Shown here: piece by piece, positions 1 to 12,357 of the stretch
How positions within the stretch are numbered: the first letter of the stretch is position 1
How the letters are laid out: each line of letters opens with the position of its first letter
Source of the DNA: Dasypus novemcinctus
Taxonomy: Eukaryota; Chordata; Mammalia; Cingulata; Dasypodidae
Assembly: GCF_030445035.2 (NCBI RefSeq)
Contig: NC_080675.1
Span: 64,992,544 to 65,056,543, forward strand
Direction of reading: 5' to 3'
Length of the DNA stretch: 64,000 nt
Position numbers and translations under genes: made by a program
The notes under the pieces: generated by a model
The model's database searches: none
What the model was told of the DNA's origin: nothing
The model's input: the letters and a program-made list of their open reading frames with translations, nothing else

Positions 1-2310
1 TGAAAAGTATTTAAATTTTTTGACATTTTGCCTTTCATCACTGTTATATCTGTTGTCCTATACCTAGAGTGACATTTTCTTCCATTTATTCCCCAGTGTC
101 TTACTTTTTTTCATTTTGTTTTCAAAGAAGTTTTAGGTCACTGTAAAGTCACAGAAAACAGGGGACACCATATACACAACATTCTCCACCTTTTCCTCCT
201 TCCCATATTAAAACCTTTTTATATGCAGATGGTACCTTTGTTACAATTGATATACAAATAGTGAAATACAGCTATATATTCTCACTGTTCATATATTATT
301 ATCTTTAGTTAATAATACATTCAAGTAACCCCAAAATCAGGCACACAGTGGCATCCACTCTTCTCTCCCTTCTTGCTTTCAGATTCTAGCTAAAGTGTCT
401 TCCTCTCAGCTTCTGTAATAGCACTCTTAGTTACAAACACTATGATGTGCTTTCACCTTTTCTAGTCAATTCCAAGGATTAACAAACGACTTTTTATCAA
501 TTCTACACAGATTAACCTTCAACTTTCCATTCTCTAGCATCATTCTCTTTCCTGGTGATGTATATTCTAGTCATTAATTCCGTGAAATTACACAATATAT
601 TTAGTTCATAATAGCTCAGTCATACAGTATTTGTCCTTCTGTGTCTGGCTTGCTTCACTCATCATAATGTCCTCCAGGTTCATCCATGTTGTCATATGTT
701 TCACAACTTCATTTCTTCTCACAGTTGTATAATAATCCATCTCAGGTATGTACAATTTGTTCATCCATTCATCTGCTGATGGACACCTGGATTGTTTCCA
801 TCTTCTGGCAATTGTGAACAAAGCTGCTATGAACATAGGTGTGCAGATATCTTTATGTGTCACTGCTCTCAGTTCTTCTGGGTATATATCTAGTAGTGGT
901 ATTGCCAGGTTAGGTGGCAAATCTATATTCAACTTCATTTGGAACTGCCAAACGGTCCTCCATAGTGGCTGTGTCGTACGACATTCCACCAACAGTGAAT
1001 GTGTTCCTCCCTTTTCACATCCTCTCCAACACTTGAAGCTTCCTCTTTTTAATAGTAGCTATTTTAATAGGTCTGCAACGATATCTCATGTAACTTTGAT
1101 TTTCATTTCCCTAATTGCTAGTGATGTTGAACATTTTTTCATGTGGTTTTTTTTTTTTCCCCCACTTGTATTTCTTCTTTGGACAAATGTCTATTCAAGT
1201 TTTTTGCCCATTTTTAATCAGGTCATTTGCCTTTTTATTGAGTTGTAGAAATTCTTTATATATTATGGATATTAAACCCTTATCAGTTATGTGATTTCCA
1301 AATATTTCCTCCCAATCCATTGCCAGATATGTGAATTGGCTGCCTTTTCATCCCTTTTGCCAAGTCCTTTGAGGTGCAAAAGTGTTTAATTTTGAGGAGG
1401 TCCCATTTATTTTTTTCTTTTGTTGTTTGTGATTTGCATGTAAAATGCAAAAAAACATTACCTACCACAAGATCTTGAAGATGCTTCCCTACATTTTCTT
1501 CTAGTAGTTTTATAGTCCTGGTATTTATTTATATTTAGATCTTTGATCCATTTTGAGTTGATTCTTGTATAGGGAGTGAAATAGGGGTTGTTTTTCATTC
1601 TTTTAGTTATGGATATCCAGTTTTCCCAGCACCATTTGTTGAAAAGAAATTGTGCTTCATGTTATTGTTCAACTCCCTGAGCCTCTGCTCAATTTTTCCC
1701 ATTCTTTTCCCTCTCTGTTCCTCTCTCCCTTTAATTTCAGCTGTTCTATCTTCTGCATCACTTATTCTTTCTTCTGTCACTTCAAGTCTGCTGTTATGTG
1801 CTTCTAATATGTTTTTTATCTCACCTATTGTGTCTTTCGTCCCCATAAGTTCTGTTATTTTTTTATACAGGTTTTTAAATTCTTCTTTGTGGTCACCCAG
1901 TGTCTTTTTGATGGCTTTTATCTCTTAGCCATATGGTCATTCAGCTCATTGATTTGATTTTGGAGATTTGTATGAACTTTGTTGATTAGTTGTCTCAAAT
2001 CCTTTGTCTGATCTGGGGCTTTATATATTCCTTTGCTTGGACCATTTCTTCCATTTTCTTCATATGGCTTCTAATTTTTTGCTGATGTCTAGTCATCTGA
2101 TGATTATGGTGAGTTTGCTCTGATGCTCAATCTCTCTTTCTTGAGTAGGGATTTAGTGGTAGGAGGCCATGTGCCACTGACATTCTTTGATTCTTGGCTC
2201 AAGCTTTTCTAGGTCTTTAGGACTGTACCTGTATCTGGGCTGTGGGCCCAGTAATGAGCTGCAGACCTGTTTCCAAGGGCACTGGGGAAGGAGGCTGGAA
2301 AAGCAAGAAA
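1..2310 (-). mobile_element. Internally deleted L1 (LINE-1), antisense: 3' UTR, ORF2 C-terminus, ORF1 coiled coil, 5' UTR
   Basis: On the minus strand, 992-606 reads as the C-terminal end of L1 ORF2p, with the typical WKQSRCPSADEW...MDYYTTVRRNE pattern and the stop at 606; 605-1 is then 3' UTR. Upstream ORF2 sequence continues to about 1645. There it joins abruptly to a different part of L1, the ORF1p coiled-coil region (minus 1846-1650, with an ERISDAEDR heptad-rich stretch), followed by L1-like 5' UTR to about 2310. The ORF1 RNA-binding and C-terminal domains and the ORF2 endonuclease and reverse transcriptase are absent. Frames are broken by stops, so this is a dead copy. The right boundary is approximate. 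Confidence 0.8.
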
Positions 2311-2590
2311 AAGACTCAATTATTTATTTTTTTCTCTATATAATTTTGTAAAAATTTATTGAAGAATATCATTCATACATAAACAGAAACTGTAGAGTAA
2401 TATTGCGAACTCACAAAGCCAACATGCAAAACATTTTACAGGGTCCCATACATCAACCCACCACTAACACTTCCACTGTTGTGAGACATTTGTTACAAAT
2501 TATGAAAGAATATTGTCAAAATTTTACTACTAATTATAATTCTTACATTTGGTGTATTTTCCCCCAAGCCACTCTATTATAGTTTTTTAA
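2311..2590 (-). mobile_element. 5'-truncated L1 3' UTR fragment, antisense
   Basis: A T-rich start (about 2318-2332), followed by sequence resembling the reverse complement of the L1 3' UTR tail seen elsewhere in this window (CCCATACATCAACCCACC, then a TTTGTTACAAATTATGAAAG block). It lies between two larger L1 copies and is best read as a separate short 3' end. No target duplication was identified. Confidence 0.55.
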
Positions 2591-5500
2591 ATATATTTTT
2601 ATGACAGAAATTATAAACTTACAAAACAATCATGCACATGTGCAGAATTCCCAAACAACATCCTTCTATCAACACAACACGCCATTGTGGATCATTTGTT
2701 ACAGATTTTGAGATAATATTATCTGATAATTACCAGGTCCATAAAGTACATTTGACATGCTTTTTCCATACTCCTTCATTATCAACACAGTACATCTTTG
2801 GCTTAGATGCATGAATATTACATTTTTAGTGCTAACCATAGTCCATAGGTCACTCCAGTTGTATTTTTCCCATGCTTCTCTACATTCCCACCACCCTGCT
2901 CTAGCTCACAAAGGACACTCTTGTATCTGTACCATCAACCACAATTCTCATCCACCTCTGAGTTTACTGCACTATTCAGTCCTTAGGTTATTCTCTAGCT
3001 TTCTGTTAATTGACATTTACATCCCTACAATATGATTTTCAGTTACATTCTCATTTATAAACCAGTTGTTACTCATTATACTGTGTTACCATCAACCTTG
3101 TACATTTCCACACTTTTACAGTAAAGCTAATTAAAACTTCTATATACATTAATCATCAGAAGCCCATCTCAGTCCTCCTATCTCCTTTAAGAATCCACCA
3201 TGTACCACCAGATCTTGAAGGTATTTTCCAACATTTTCTTCTAGCAGCTTTATTGTTCTTGCTTTTATATTTAGGTTTTTGATCCATTTTCAGTTAATTT
3301 TTGAATAAGGTGTGAGATAGGAGTCCTCTTTCCCTCTTTTGGGTATAGGTATGCAGTTCTTTCAGCACCATTTGTGGATGGACTGTTCTGTCTGAGCAGG
3401 GTGGGTTGGACAGACTTGTCAAAAATCACTCGACCATAGATGTGAGGGTCTTTTTCTGAACCACCAATTTGATTCCATTTATCTATGTGTCTGTCTTTAT
3501 GCCAATACCATGCTGTTTTTACTGCTATAGCTAGGTAACGTGATTTAAAGTCCAGAAAAGAGAGTCCTCTAACTTTGCTTTTCCTTTTCAAGATGTTTCT
3601 GGCCATTCTGTATCCCTAACCCTTCCAAATAAATTAGATAATCATGCTTTATATTTATTTTTTAAATGCTGAGGATTTTTTATATGGATTGCATTAAATC
3701 TATATATCAATTTGAATAGAATTGACATCTTAATTATATTTAGTCTTTTAATTCATGAGCATGGAATGTTCCTCCAACTATTTGAGTCTTGTTTCTTTAA
3801 ATAATGAGTTGTAGTTTTCTGAATACAAGTGCTTTACATTGTTGATTAAATGTATTCTAAAATATTTGGGGTTAAGCTGTCATTTTTAAATTTTCATCAC
3901 TCTTTTGACATTTTTAGTTACTTTTATTGATATAATCTTGATTTCTAGACTCCCTTCCAGGCCACTCTCTCCTGTCTTTTCTTTCAGGCTGTAGCACACC
4001 ATTTAGTATTTCCTGCAAAACTGGTCTCTTGGTTACAAACTCTCTCAGTTTGTGTTTATCTGTGAATATTCTAAACTCACCCTCATTTTTCAAAGACAGT
4101 CTTGCTGGATATAAAATTCTTGGCTGGAAGTTTTTCTCTTGTAGTATTTTAAGTATATCATATCACTGTTTTCTTGCCTCCATGGTTTCTGATGAGAAAT
4201 TGGCACTTAATCTTATTGGGTATCCCTTATATGTTATGTGTTGCTTTTTTCTTGCTGCCCTCAGAATTCTCTCAGTCTTAGGCATTTGACATTCTGATGA
4301 GTATGTGTCTTGGAGTCCATCTATTTGGATTTATTCAGATGGGAGTATATTGTGCTTCTTGGACATGGGTATTTATGTCCTTAAGTGGGGGTGGGAAATT
4401 GTCTACCATTATTTCTTCAAATATCTCTTCTGCTCCTTTTCCCTTCCCTTCTTCTTCTAGGATATCCATGACACATATGTTTGGATGTCTCTGGCTGTCA
4501 TTTAGTTATGCAAGACCTTTTTCAATTTTTTCCATTCTTTTCTTCATCTGTTCTTTTGTATGTTTGCTTCCAGAGGCCATTTCTTCAGGCTCACCAGTCC
4601 TTTCTTTTGCCTCCTCAAATCTGCTATTTTATGATTACAGTGTATTTTTTATTTCATTCCTGTAAGATTTGCTATTTTTCTAGGTATGCTTTCACATTCT
4701 TCTTTGTGCTCATCTAATGTCATCTTAATAAGATTAGTCTCTTTAGCCATCTCATTGAATTTATTAAGAAGATTTCTTTGAACACCTATTATTAGTTGCC
4801 TCAACTCCTTTATGTCATCTGGAGGCTTATTTTGCTCCTTTAACTGAGCCATATCTTCCTGCTTCTTGGTGTCATTTGTAATTTTTATTGGTGTCTTGGC
4901 ATCTGCCTTACCAGAGAATTCTGCCTGCAGATTCTCTCTTTAGTTTAGGATTTTCTTCCTCTTTTTCCCTTGGAGGTTGTGTAGTAGAAGCCATGGATAT
5001 AGTTGGTGCTGTAAACTGTGGAGACCCAACCTGCCTGCATTGCTCCAGGAACCGATGGTTTTTCCAAACTTTCTCCTTTGCCAGGGGTAGGAACAGAATC
5101 ACAGCTGTATGTAATAATCCTAATCATGCAGGCCTAGACTGTAGTTGTCCAGAGTGACTGATGAAGTGTCACCCCCCTTTCTCCCTTGCCTGGGATGAGG
5201 ATGTAGCTGCAGGTGTTCACAGCAATCTGTGTCATGCAGGTCCAAGATGACTGCAGGTGCTCCAGCAGACTTTCATATACTCAGTCTGTGCCTGCCAAAT
5301 GTACCTGTAGTTAGTGGAAATGCTGGTGCAGAGCCTATCATCTTCCTCCTTGCTAGAGGTGGGGTTCAATCTTAGGCTAGGGCTGCAGGCTGATCTGGGT
5401 GAAAGTAGCTGGTCTCTTCCATCACTGTGATTTTCAGTCAGTCCCACTTCCCCTCATACTGGGGATGGAATCAAAATGGTGGCTACAGGTCTCTTTCTGA

Positions 5501-6165
5501 CTTGGAATGTTTAAACTTTAGCTGTTCTTATGGTTATACTTTAGTCAGTGGAATTTACTAATCAGTGGCTAAAATCGGTGACCAACCATCTCTTCCTCTC
5601 CTGTTTTTATGAAATGAAGCTTCCAATTTCAGTCACAGAATAGCTCCTGGGGCGGCTTGCACTGCCAAAGTAGCATGATCACCAACCTCTGCAATGTGGC
5701 TTGTGCTTTCTCAGAGAGGCTGGTGCAGGTCCCTCCAGCTTCCTCCCTGCTTGAGGCAGGGCTGGGGCTTGTGCTAGAGCTGCAATCTCATCTAGATGAA
5801 TAGAAGCTGGTTCCAACCGGCACTGTGATTTTCATTGTGCCCCACTTCCACTCATGCCAGGCATGGAGTTAAGATGGTTGCTACTGGCCTCTTTCTAACT
5901 TGGACATATTCAAGCTTTAGTTCTTAGGATTATACTTTTGCCTGTCACCAGTGGAGAATGGGCCCAACCTCCATTTTTTCTCTACTTATGAATCTTTTCT
6001 GCAGATGAGCAGTCTCCTCCTTCTATTCTTTCAAGGAAGTTACAGGATGCTCTTATGCTCTCCGGGAGCCCCCAAACAGATGGTTTAGATAGCTCTGGGT
6101 GATTACTAACTGCCCTGTAGTAAGAGCTGACTCTAGGAGTCCCTTATTCTGCCATCATTTTGCTG
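2591..6165 (-). mobile_element. Near full-length but internally deleted L1, antisense, with 5' UTR, ORF1 and partial ORF2
   Basis: Read on the minus strand from the right: a 5' UTR (6165 to about 5000) begins with an L1-like start (AAAATGATGGCAGAATAAGG). ORF1 starts at the ATG near 4994 (MASTTQPPREKEEENPKLKR) and runs through coiled-coil and C-terminal-domain-like sequence to about 3920, with stops and frameshifts. ORF2 then resumes far downstream, at the RT-thumb/C-terminal segment (3890-3271, containing KTAWYWHKDRHIDKWN). The endonuclease and most of the RT are missing. The ORF2 tail is also cut at about 3210, passing directly into 3' UTR (3210-2591). It shares the ORF1-plus-3'-end architecture of half-L1 (HAL1) elements. 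Confidence 0.75.
5310..5965 (-). repeat. Degenerate tandem duplication in the L1 5' UTR (about 397-bp period)
   Basis: The block starting TTCCTCCTTGC at 5343 recurs as TTCCTCCCTGC at 5740. The following text matches at the same spacing: a gaggtggggtt/gaggcagggct block, CACTGTGATTTTCA, CCCACTTCC, and a GGAAT(C/T)AA(A)ATGGT block. This gives two diverged copies about 397 bp apart. A shorter echo with about 100-bp spacing is seen at 5079 and 5179 (TTTCTCC-TTGCC). Repeated 5' UTR units are a known promoter arrangement in some L1 lineages. Confidence 0.65.
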
Positions 6166-8470
6166 GTTGTTTCTTACTTATTTACTTCTAATTTCCTCAC
6201 CTGTACTTTCTTAGTCTGCCTTCAGATGGAGCCCTTCAGAAACCCTCATTTAAAACCTTGCTCAGAGTGTATTCCCTGCAACACTGACAGCAACAATGTG
6301 ACAGAGAATCCTTCAGGAGGTTATTCAGAACCTCACAATTCAAACTTTCTTAGAAGCTCTTCTCCAACCTTTCCTGACAGTCCCCTCCTTTCTCACAGGT
6401 AAGAAATAATTCCAGTCCCCTCTGTGTCCTCAACAACCAGTTGCAGTCAGTAGGGAGGGTAATTAAGGGGACTGGCTCCCTTTAGGCCCATGCCAGCTCC
6501 CAAGGAAAACAGTGGTGTGGTCCCGTCTGGCCTGAAAGGGCTAGTGGGACACAGCAGACTAAATTTGTTGGTCAAAAGCTGAATTAGCGTCAGACTGCGT
6601 CCCTCTCTGTCCTCTTTCCTGGAGAAGTGGATTCCTGTGGCCTCCTCTATTTGCATCCACCAGCCAGAGGCTGGAGATTTCAAAGCTTTCTACTCAGAGC
6701 ATGGAGGGAAGGACACAGGCAGCTGTAGCTACAACCTTTCCATCTAGATTCTTTTCCTATGCCCCAATGTCTTCTGGGTAGTATCAAGCCTTCCCTCATG
6801 TCCTAAGCCCTAGAACATTTTTTCCAAGACATTTCTGCCTGTCATCTAGCTTTTTTTTTCTGGGAAAGAAATGAGTCTTGTGTCTCTTTAATCTGCCATG
6901 TTCCTGGAAGTTTCAGGTTTTGCCAGAAAGGGGGCGTAGAGATAGGGGTGAAGTGACAAGATTTCTAGTATTTGCTTTTAAAAACTCCTCCAATTTAGAC
7001 TTTAGAATAGCATTTATCTTTGTTGGTGTGAGTAGTAATTGGAAAGTAGTTGAAGGAGGCAATTCTAGGGTACTAGCAATACTTTGTTTTATCTGAGTCC
7101 TGTTCACATGAGTTTGTTCAGTTTTAGAAAATTCACTTTGCTATACACTTATCATATCAAACAGTGAACGTTGATGATTTTTCCAAATTTAATGACAGGA
7201 TATGTGGGCTTTTATACTCCACTTTTAGAATTTTGAAATGTGTTAAAATTTTCAAATTAAAAGGTTTTTTAAAAGAGTCAAATGATGCTATTTAGGTAGC
7301 TGGATCAGGGACTATTGACTTCCTGACAGGAAACTTCTATAAGGAAAATCAGCACTATTATAATTGTGTAAAACAAAGAGCTTGGTATAAAATTTTGATG
7401 GATCCGTTAATTGGACAAAATCAATTTCTAAGGAATTATTACTTGCACCCAAATGTATTGATTGATTGATTTCTCCCTCACATATGCATTAGATGTCATG
7501 TAGCAAATACAAAGCTTGAAGGTGAATCTTAGTCTACATCTGGACATTTCCTTCTCTCTTAGGTGTGGGTTTCCCCCAAAAGCAGAACCTGATCCCAGGA
7601 AGCACTGTTAGAGAAGGCAATCCTGCAAAAGAGGAAACACAATAAAGCGTATATTAATGAGTAGACTGACTATGGGCAACTGGAGCTCAGACTTCCTGAT
7701 GACTCCCTGAGAGATTTTCACACCAAGGAGTAAGAAAACGGAGTCATTTATCTACCAACAAATCACCCTTATGGGGCATTATCATCCCCACATCTCCTGC
7801 CTGCTCCTGGAGCTGGTCTAACATACTTCTCCAGTTAGAGAAAGTCCCCACACTGATGGACTTGAGGTAGTAACCCATTGACTTATATGGGAATTCTTCA
7901 TTGAAACTGCAGGTGATCTGCAGGGTGAGCCATGAGGGTAAAACTAGAGCCCTTATAGGAATGCTACACTTTTCCAAATATATTTCACAAATGTTTGAAA
8001 TGAATTAATACTTCTATCCATCTAACAACTTAATTCATACTTTATAGGCTTGCTTCCTTTTCTTTCTTAGGAAGTTGATAATGAAGGAAATAGGAAGACA
8101 CATAAAATATTGGGTGCAGGGGTTTTGTATGCTTTTGGGGTACTAAGACTTTTCTTTCAGATTTTGAGATAAGAATTCTCCACTTTCAAGGCTGTTAACA
8201 CATATGCTGAGGCCATTTCAGTTTCATTTTTGTTGCTATAGAATGAGGTTTGTATTATAAGAAGACTTTGTGATTCCATTAGCCTATTTGTAGGCCCCTT
8301 GCAAACAATAAGGATAGTTTAATGAAATGTAAAATAATCTAAAGACTACAAACCAAGGCAAAATCGTAATGGCTACTAAGTAACAATATGAAGAATGACA
8401 CCTCTCATTCTGAGTTGCCTACAAGAATAGAAGTAGAGAGATTCATTTAGACTAAAACAAGTCTAGAAAA
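6166..8470. other. Intergenic sequence, no gene recognised
   Basis: AT-moderate sequence with no convincing coding region. Open frames are short, lack codon bias and have no recognisable domain. I see no repeat I can name with confidence. Confidence 0.5.
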
Positions 8471-9055
8471 TTCACCAGCATGATACTTGACTAATAGATC
8501 ACTAATATACCCTCCCCCCACCTCTACCTAAAAATGCAGAAAAGGATAAAAACTACTAAGTAGGTAAAACAGACACTTAACTTTGAGCTAGATTCTGGGA
8601 GGAATGGACACATTTAAAATATAAATAGATTTTATTCATATCTGGCAGAATATATGGCCATGAGACTCCACCTAGAAACTTCCTGAGGGGAAGGTACCTA
8701 CTAAAGAACAAAGCTGGAAAGATCCCAGGATCCCCTGACCATGAAAGCCCATTTGAAACTCTTTCTGGGTTCAAGACATGCGCCAGATACCTCCAAACAG
8801 CAGACCTCCCGTTGGTCCCCTGAGAGCTTATAAGGCAACCAATCAGAAGAGCATACAGCTGGGGTCCCTCCCCAACATTGTGAAGGGGGATGAGTAAAGG
8901 TTTTTAAAAGGCCTAAACCCAGGGCCCCATGGTGTGACTCTTCCTGCAGCATGCCCGCAATGTACGTCTCAGATTTTGCACTGTTTTTCTTTTCTTGTTT
9001 TTTAATAATCTCTTTTCTCCCCTGACTAAAAAAAATAGGTGTTACTTTCAAGAAT
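8470..9055 (+). mobile_element. Probable solo LTR of a gammaretrovirus-like (ERV1) element
   Basis: The segment has LTR-like order: an upstream U3-like part, a CCAAT box (CCAATCAGAAGAG, about 8838), a TTTAAAAGGCC TATA-like box (about 8904), a U5-like stretch with CTTCCTGCAGCATGCCCGC (8940-8958), a TTTTTTAATAATCTCTTTTCTCCCC polyadenylation-type region split over 8998-9021, and an end near TTACTTTCA. This pattern is typical of ERV1 LTRs. No internal retroviral sequence adjoins it. The left boundary is uncertain and no target duplication was found. Confidence 0.5.
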
Positions 9056-9080
9056 GAAAAAAAGAAAGAAAGAAAGAATT
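9056..9080 (+). repeat. (GAAA)n microsatellite
   Basis: Short run of AAAG/GAAA units immediately after the ERV1-like LTR. Confidence 0.8.
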
Positions 9081-9884
9081 CATCTCTAGCTTTAGCCTGT
9101 TAAACAAAAACTTTTCAAGCAATTTAGGATCTCAGAGCTGTTTTAAGCAATACATGAATCTGGTAGCATCCCATTCAGAAAGTAGAGGGAAATCCACTGA
9201 GGGAGTGGATAGGGTAAGCTCATATAGGATAAATGCAGAAGGAAGCAAAGAAATATTCTGATTAACTTGTTTCCATTTTACATAGTAGGGATCTTACAAA
9301 GTCAGGAGCAGATATACATTGACTAGCCTGGTGTGCTTGTCCAATCTGACAAGCTATCTCTCTTGGACAGAAATGGGTTTATCAGCAGGTATTGCTTATC
9401 TGCAGTTCTGAATGGTGTGTTCTATTTTCTCAGAAAGCCCCTGCAAATAAATTGTTTTTGTCTTCTGGAAAAGGAGTCTCAGAAAGGGGTCCTTCTTGGC
9501 AATGACCAAAGCAGGTGGCCATTTTATTTTACTTAAAAAGCCCTTAACTAACATCAAGACATAGCTTAAAATAAAATAAGAGAGATGCTATACATTTCCC
9601 AACTCAGAGAATACCAACCAAACACTTAGCAGTCCTTCCTCTGCACCTCTCAGGTGCTGTTTGTAGAGGAAGTAACACATAATTTGTGGAAAGCGTAACT
9701 CTTACAAGTGAACAATGAAGAGGTGACAGATTTAAAGAATCCTGTTGCAGTATTCTGGGAATTATATATTTTTTTAAAAAACTACTTCATTTGTTTAGAA
9801 CAAAAAAACTCAAGTTATGTAAGTAGTAGAAAATTGGCGTGAAGTAATTAGCAAATTCCACAGCCTACTCTTTGCTAAGGGTAC
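9081..9884. other. Intergenic sequence, nothing recognised
   Basis: No coding region, RNA gene or nameable repeat is visible. Confidence 0.45.
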
Positions 9885-10394
9885 TGTTTTAGTTTGCTAA
9901 GCTTCCCAAATGAAATATACCAGAAATGGGTTGGCTTTTACAATCAGGATGTATTCATTTGCAAGCCTACAGTTTTTAGGCTGTGAGAGTGTACAGTTCA
10001 AGATAACATCCGGCGATGCTTTCTCTGCGAAGACTGGCTGTCAATGATCCTGGACTCCTCTGTCCTGTGGCAAGGCACATGAGAATATCTGCTAGCCTCT
10101 CTCTTCTCCCTGGGGTTTGTTGCTTTCAGTTTCTGGTTTCTGTGGCTTTCTCTCAGCTCCTGTGGCTTTCTCTTTCTTTGAATTCATGCCACTTATAAAG
10201 GACTCCAGTAAGAGGGCTAAGATCCACACTGTGCCATCCCTTACTGAATTAATCTAATCAAAAAGGTCTTTAACTCAAGTGGCCTGGACCATTGGTCCCA
10301 TTCACCATAGGTTCACGCCCACAGGAATGGACAAAAAACATGATTTTCTGGGGTCCATCTAGCCTCAAAATGTTAAAGGCACTCCAAACCACTC
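9885..10394 (-). mobile_element. Solo LTR, MaLR-like family, antisense
   Basis: Starts TGTTTTAGTTTGCTAAG, the reverse complement of the LTR 3' end (...CTAAAACA) seen in the complete provirus at 45945-48655. The family hallmark CTTATAAAGGACTCC (about 10192) is the complement of the GAGTCCTTTATAAG motif. It ends at CACTCCAAACCAC, the complement of the family start GTGGTTTGGAG. No clear 5-bp target duplication. Confidence 0.7.
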
Positions 10395-10395
10395 T

Positions 10396-10990
10396 CTACT
10401 TTGGCTCTCAGAAGTTAATATGATAATCTCAAAAGAGAAAGAACAGACCTAAAATAATCCATTTATTCTCTCTGCTAACAAAAATTAAATCTGAAATGAT
10501 CTAATCTCTCTATTGAAAATCACCATTGGATTATTGAAAAAAATAGAAAAACTGCAGCTAATAAGAAAAGGAATGATGATAAGAAAAACATATCTTTCAT
10601 GATAATTACAGGACCAGGAAGAAAACTTACAATTAATAATTTAATACAGTTAAAAAAATCCAAGATGAATTACCTCCTGAGTGTCAGGGGAGGACATAAG
10701 AAAGCAGGATGAAGTGAAAAACAACAGATGAGTTATCAAATGGTTGCAAAGAACATTATTCTACAAGTGTGAAGTTAACTATTTACCTGACCTTGGAGTT
10801 GACATCCACTGCTGTGGAAATATGGGAAATTAAAGCAGTGATATACCCTAGAAGCATGGGAAACTTTCCTAGAACACAGAGGAAAATGACAAAGTATAGG
10901 TAATGAGATAAATGAATAGATTTTAGATGGATGGATAGATAGATAGATGGATAGATAGATAGAAGTATGATTTATATATATCAGAGAAAA
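10396..10990. other. AT-rich intergenic sequence with a GATA/GATG microsatellite
   Basis: No gene is visible. The only clear structure is a (GATA/GATG)n run at about 10926-10962. Confidence 0.6.
10926..10962 (+). repeat. (GATA/GATG)n microsatellite
   Basis: Mixed GATG and GATA tetranucleotide units in tandem. Confidence 0.85.
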
Positions 10991-12250
10991 GAATTCCAAG
11001 ATACAGATAATAGTTGTTCCGAATTGACCAGAAACAGAAACAAAGCGGACAAATTTAAGAGAAAACTTTCCTGAATTGAGAAAAGGTTTATTATTGTCAA
11101 GATATAATTCTGAGAAAAGTCCTTATCTTAATATATCCTGATAAAACATGTGAATCATGAAGATGAAGTGAAATCACTGAACGAGCTTGGGGAGAAAAAG
11201 TAAATACATCAAGCTGGCCTCAGACTTCTCTTCTGCAATAATGAGGGACAAAATACATATTGGTGTAGCAGGCATCAAAATGCTATTAGGACATAATATC
11301 TTTGTATGCTCCAATTTGAGATTACACAGTATTTTTAGAATCCATGAAATGTTTATCTAGGAAAAAAGCTTCTATAAGTCCACATAGGACATTTTCAATA
11401 AGGTCACAAAGCAGAATTTTTTTAATCTACATTGTCTCATGATTTAATAAACATGGAAAATAATCAAAAGCAAGTTTTTTTCTTTAATTTTCCTTGGCAA
11501 CTCTTCAGTCAACCAAGAATTCAAAACTATAATATAATTAAACCCTAGATTAAAACTAATAGAAATAACAACATGAGATGTCAGAAATAGAATGCGAAAC
11601 AATTTCTACACTCAGAACAAGAGGTGTAAATCTAAATATTTTCACCTGTAAACGGGTAAGAATAAAGGTAAATAATGATTCAACCTCTGAAGCTATAACT
11701 TCAATGCCAAATTCACCTGAGGAAATTAAGAGAAAGGAATTACTAGAGAGAAAAACAAAACCAAAGCAATTATAAAACATGAAATAGTGTAATAGACAAA
11801 TTTGAAAGCTGGTTGATTGAAGAAACAAAAAAGATAAAACTTGAAAATTCTTTCGAAACACATACATTCATACACATACAAAGAAGAAAAGTATTCAGTT
11901 TTGAGAATGGGAAAAGTGATGTAGCTACAAAGTTAGAGGTGTGATTTGGCAAATTTTAAGACTATACTACTAAAAATACAACTATGTTTCAATGAGTGTT
12001 GAGAAATTATTTTCTATGATGCCAAAATGTAGGCAAAGGGACTCCACTCCTGAAACAAGGTGTTCCAGATGAAGAGCAAATGAGTTCTTTTGTATTTTAG
12101 TGTAATAATTTCTATGATATTCTGGAGCATAAAAGTTCGAAGCCTCGCAATTAACTTGATGATTATGGCACAAAAAAGAAGATTCAACCCAATTTCAAGT
12201 AACAATATAAACACAAGAAAATGCTATATAAATTTATTAATAAATTTTAT
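10991..12250 (+). mobile_element. Old, decayed L1 fragment, sense
   Basis: Diverged, AT-rich sequence that still reads like L1. Near 11215-11255 the codons suggest the ORF1p C-terminal-domain segment (LASDFSS-like). Near 11800-11840 an AAAGCTGGTTGATTGAAGAA block resembles the ORF2 motif around AAAGCTGGTTCTTTGAAAAG. The order ORF1 then ORF2 fits + orientation, but the spacing is shorter than in an intact L1. Boundaries are uncertain. Confidence 0.4.
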
Positions 12251-12357
12251 CAATTTTATGTCTTGATTAGAGATATAACACATTATTACAAGTGTTTTCC
12301 CCCAGATATACAAAGTTTTTCTACATAATAAACCTTCTCTGCCTCAGTTTCCCCATC

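Noticed and set aside
748..1248. 166-codon open frame on the plus strand
   Set aside because: It is the antisense shadow of L1 ORF2 on the minus strand.
4029..5157. Several plus-strand frames of 60-120 codons
   Set aside because: They are antisense to L1 ORF1 and its 5' UTR.
10926..10962. CRISPR-like or other short regularly spaced repeat
   Set aside because: It is a plain GATA/GATG microsatellite in a mammalian genome.
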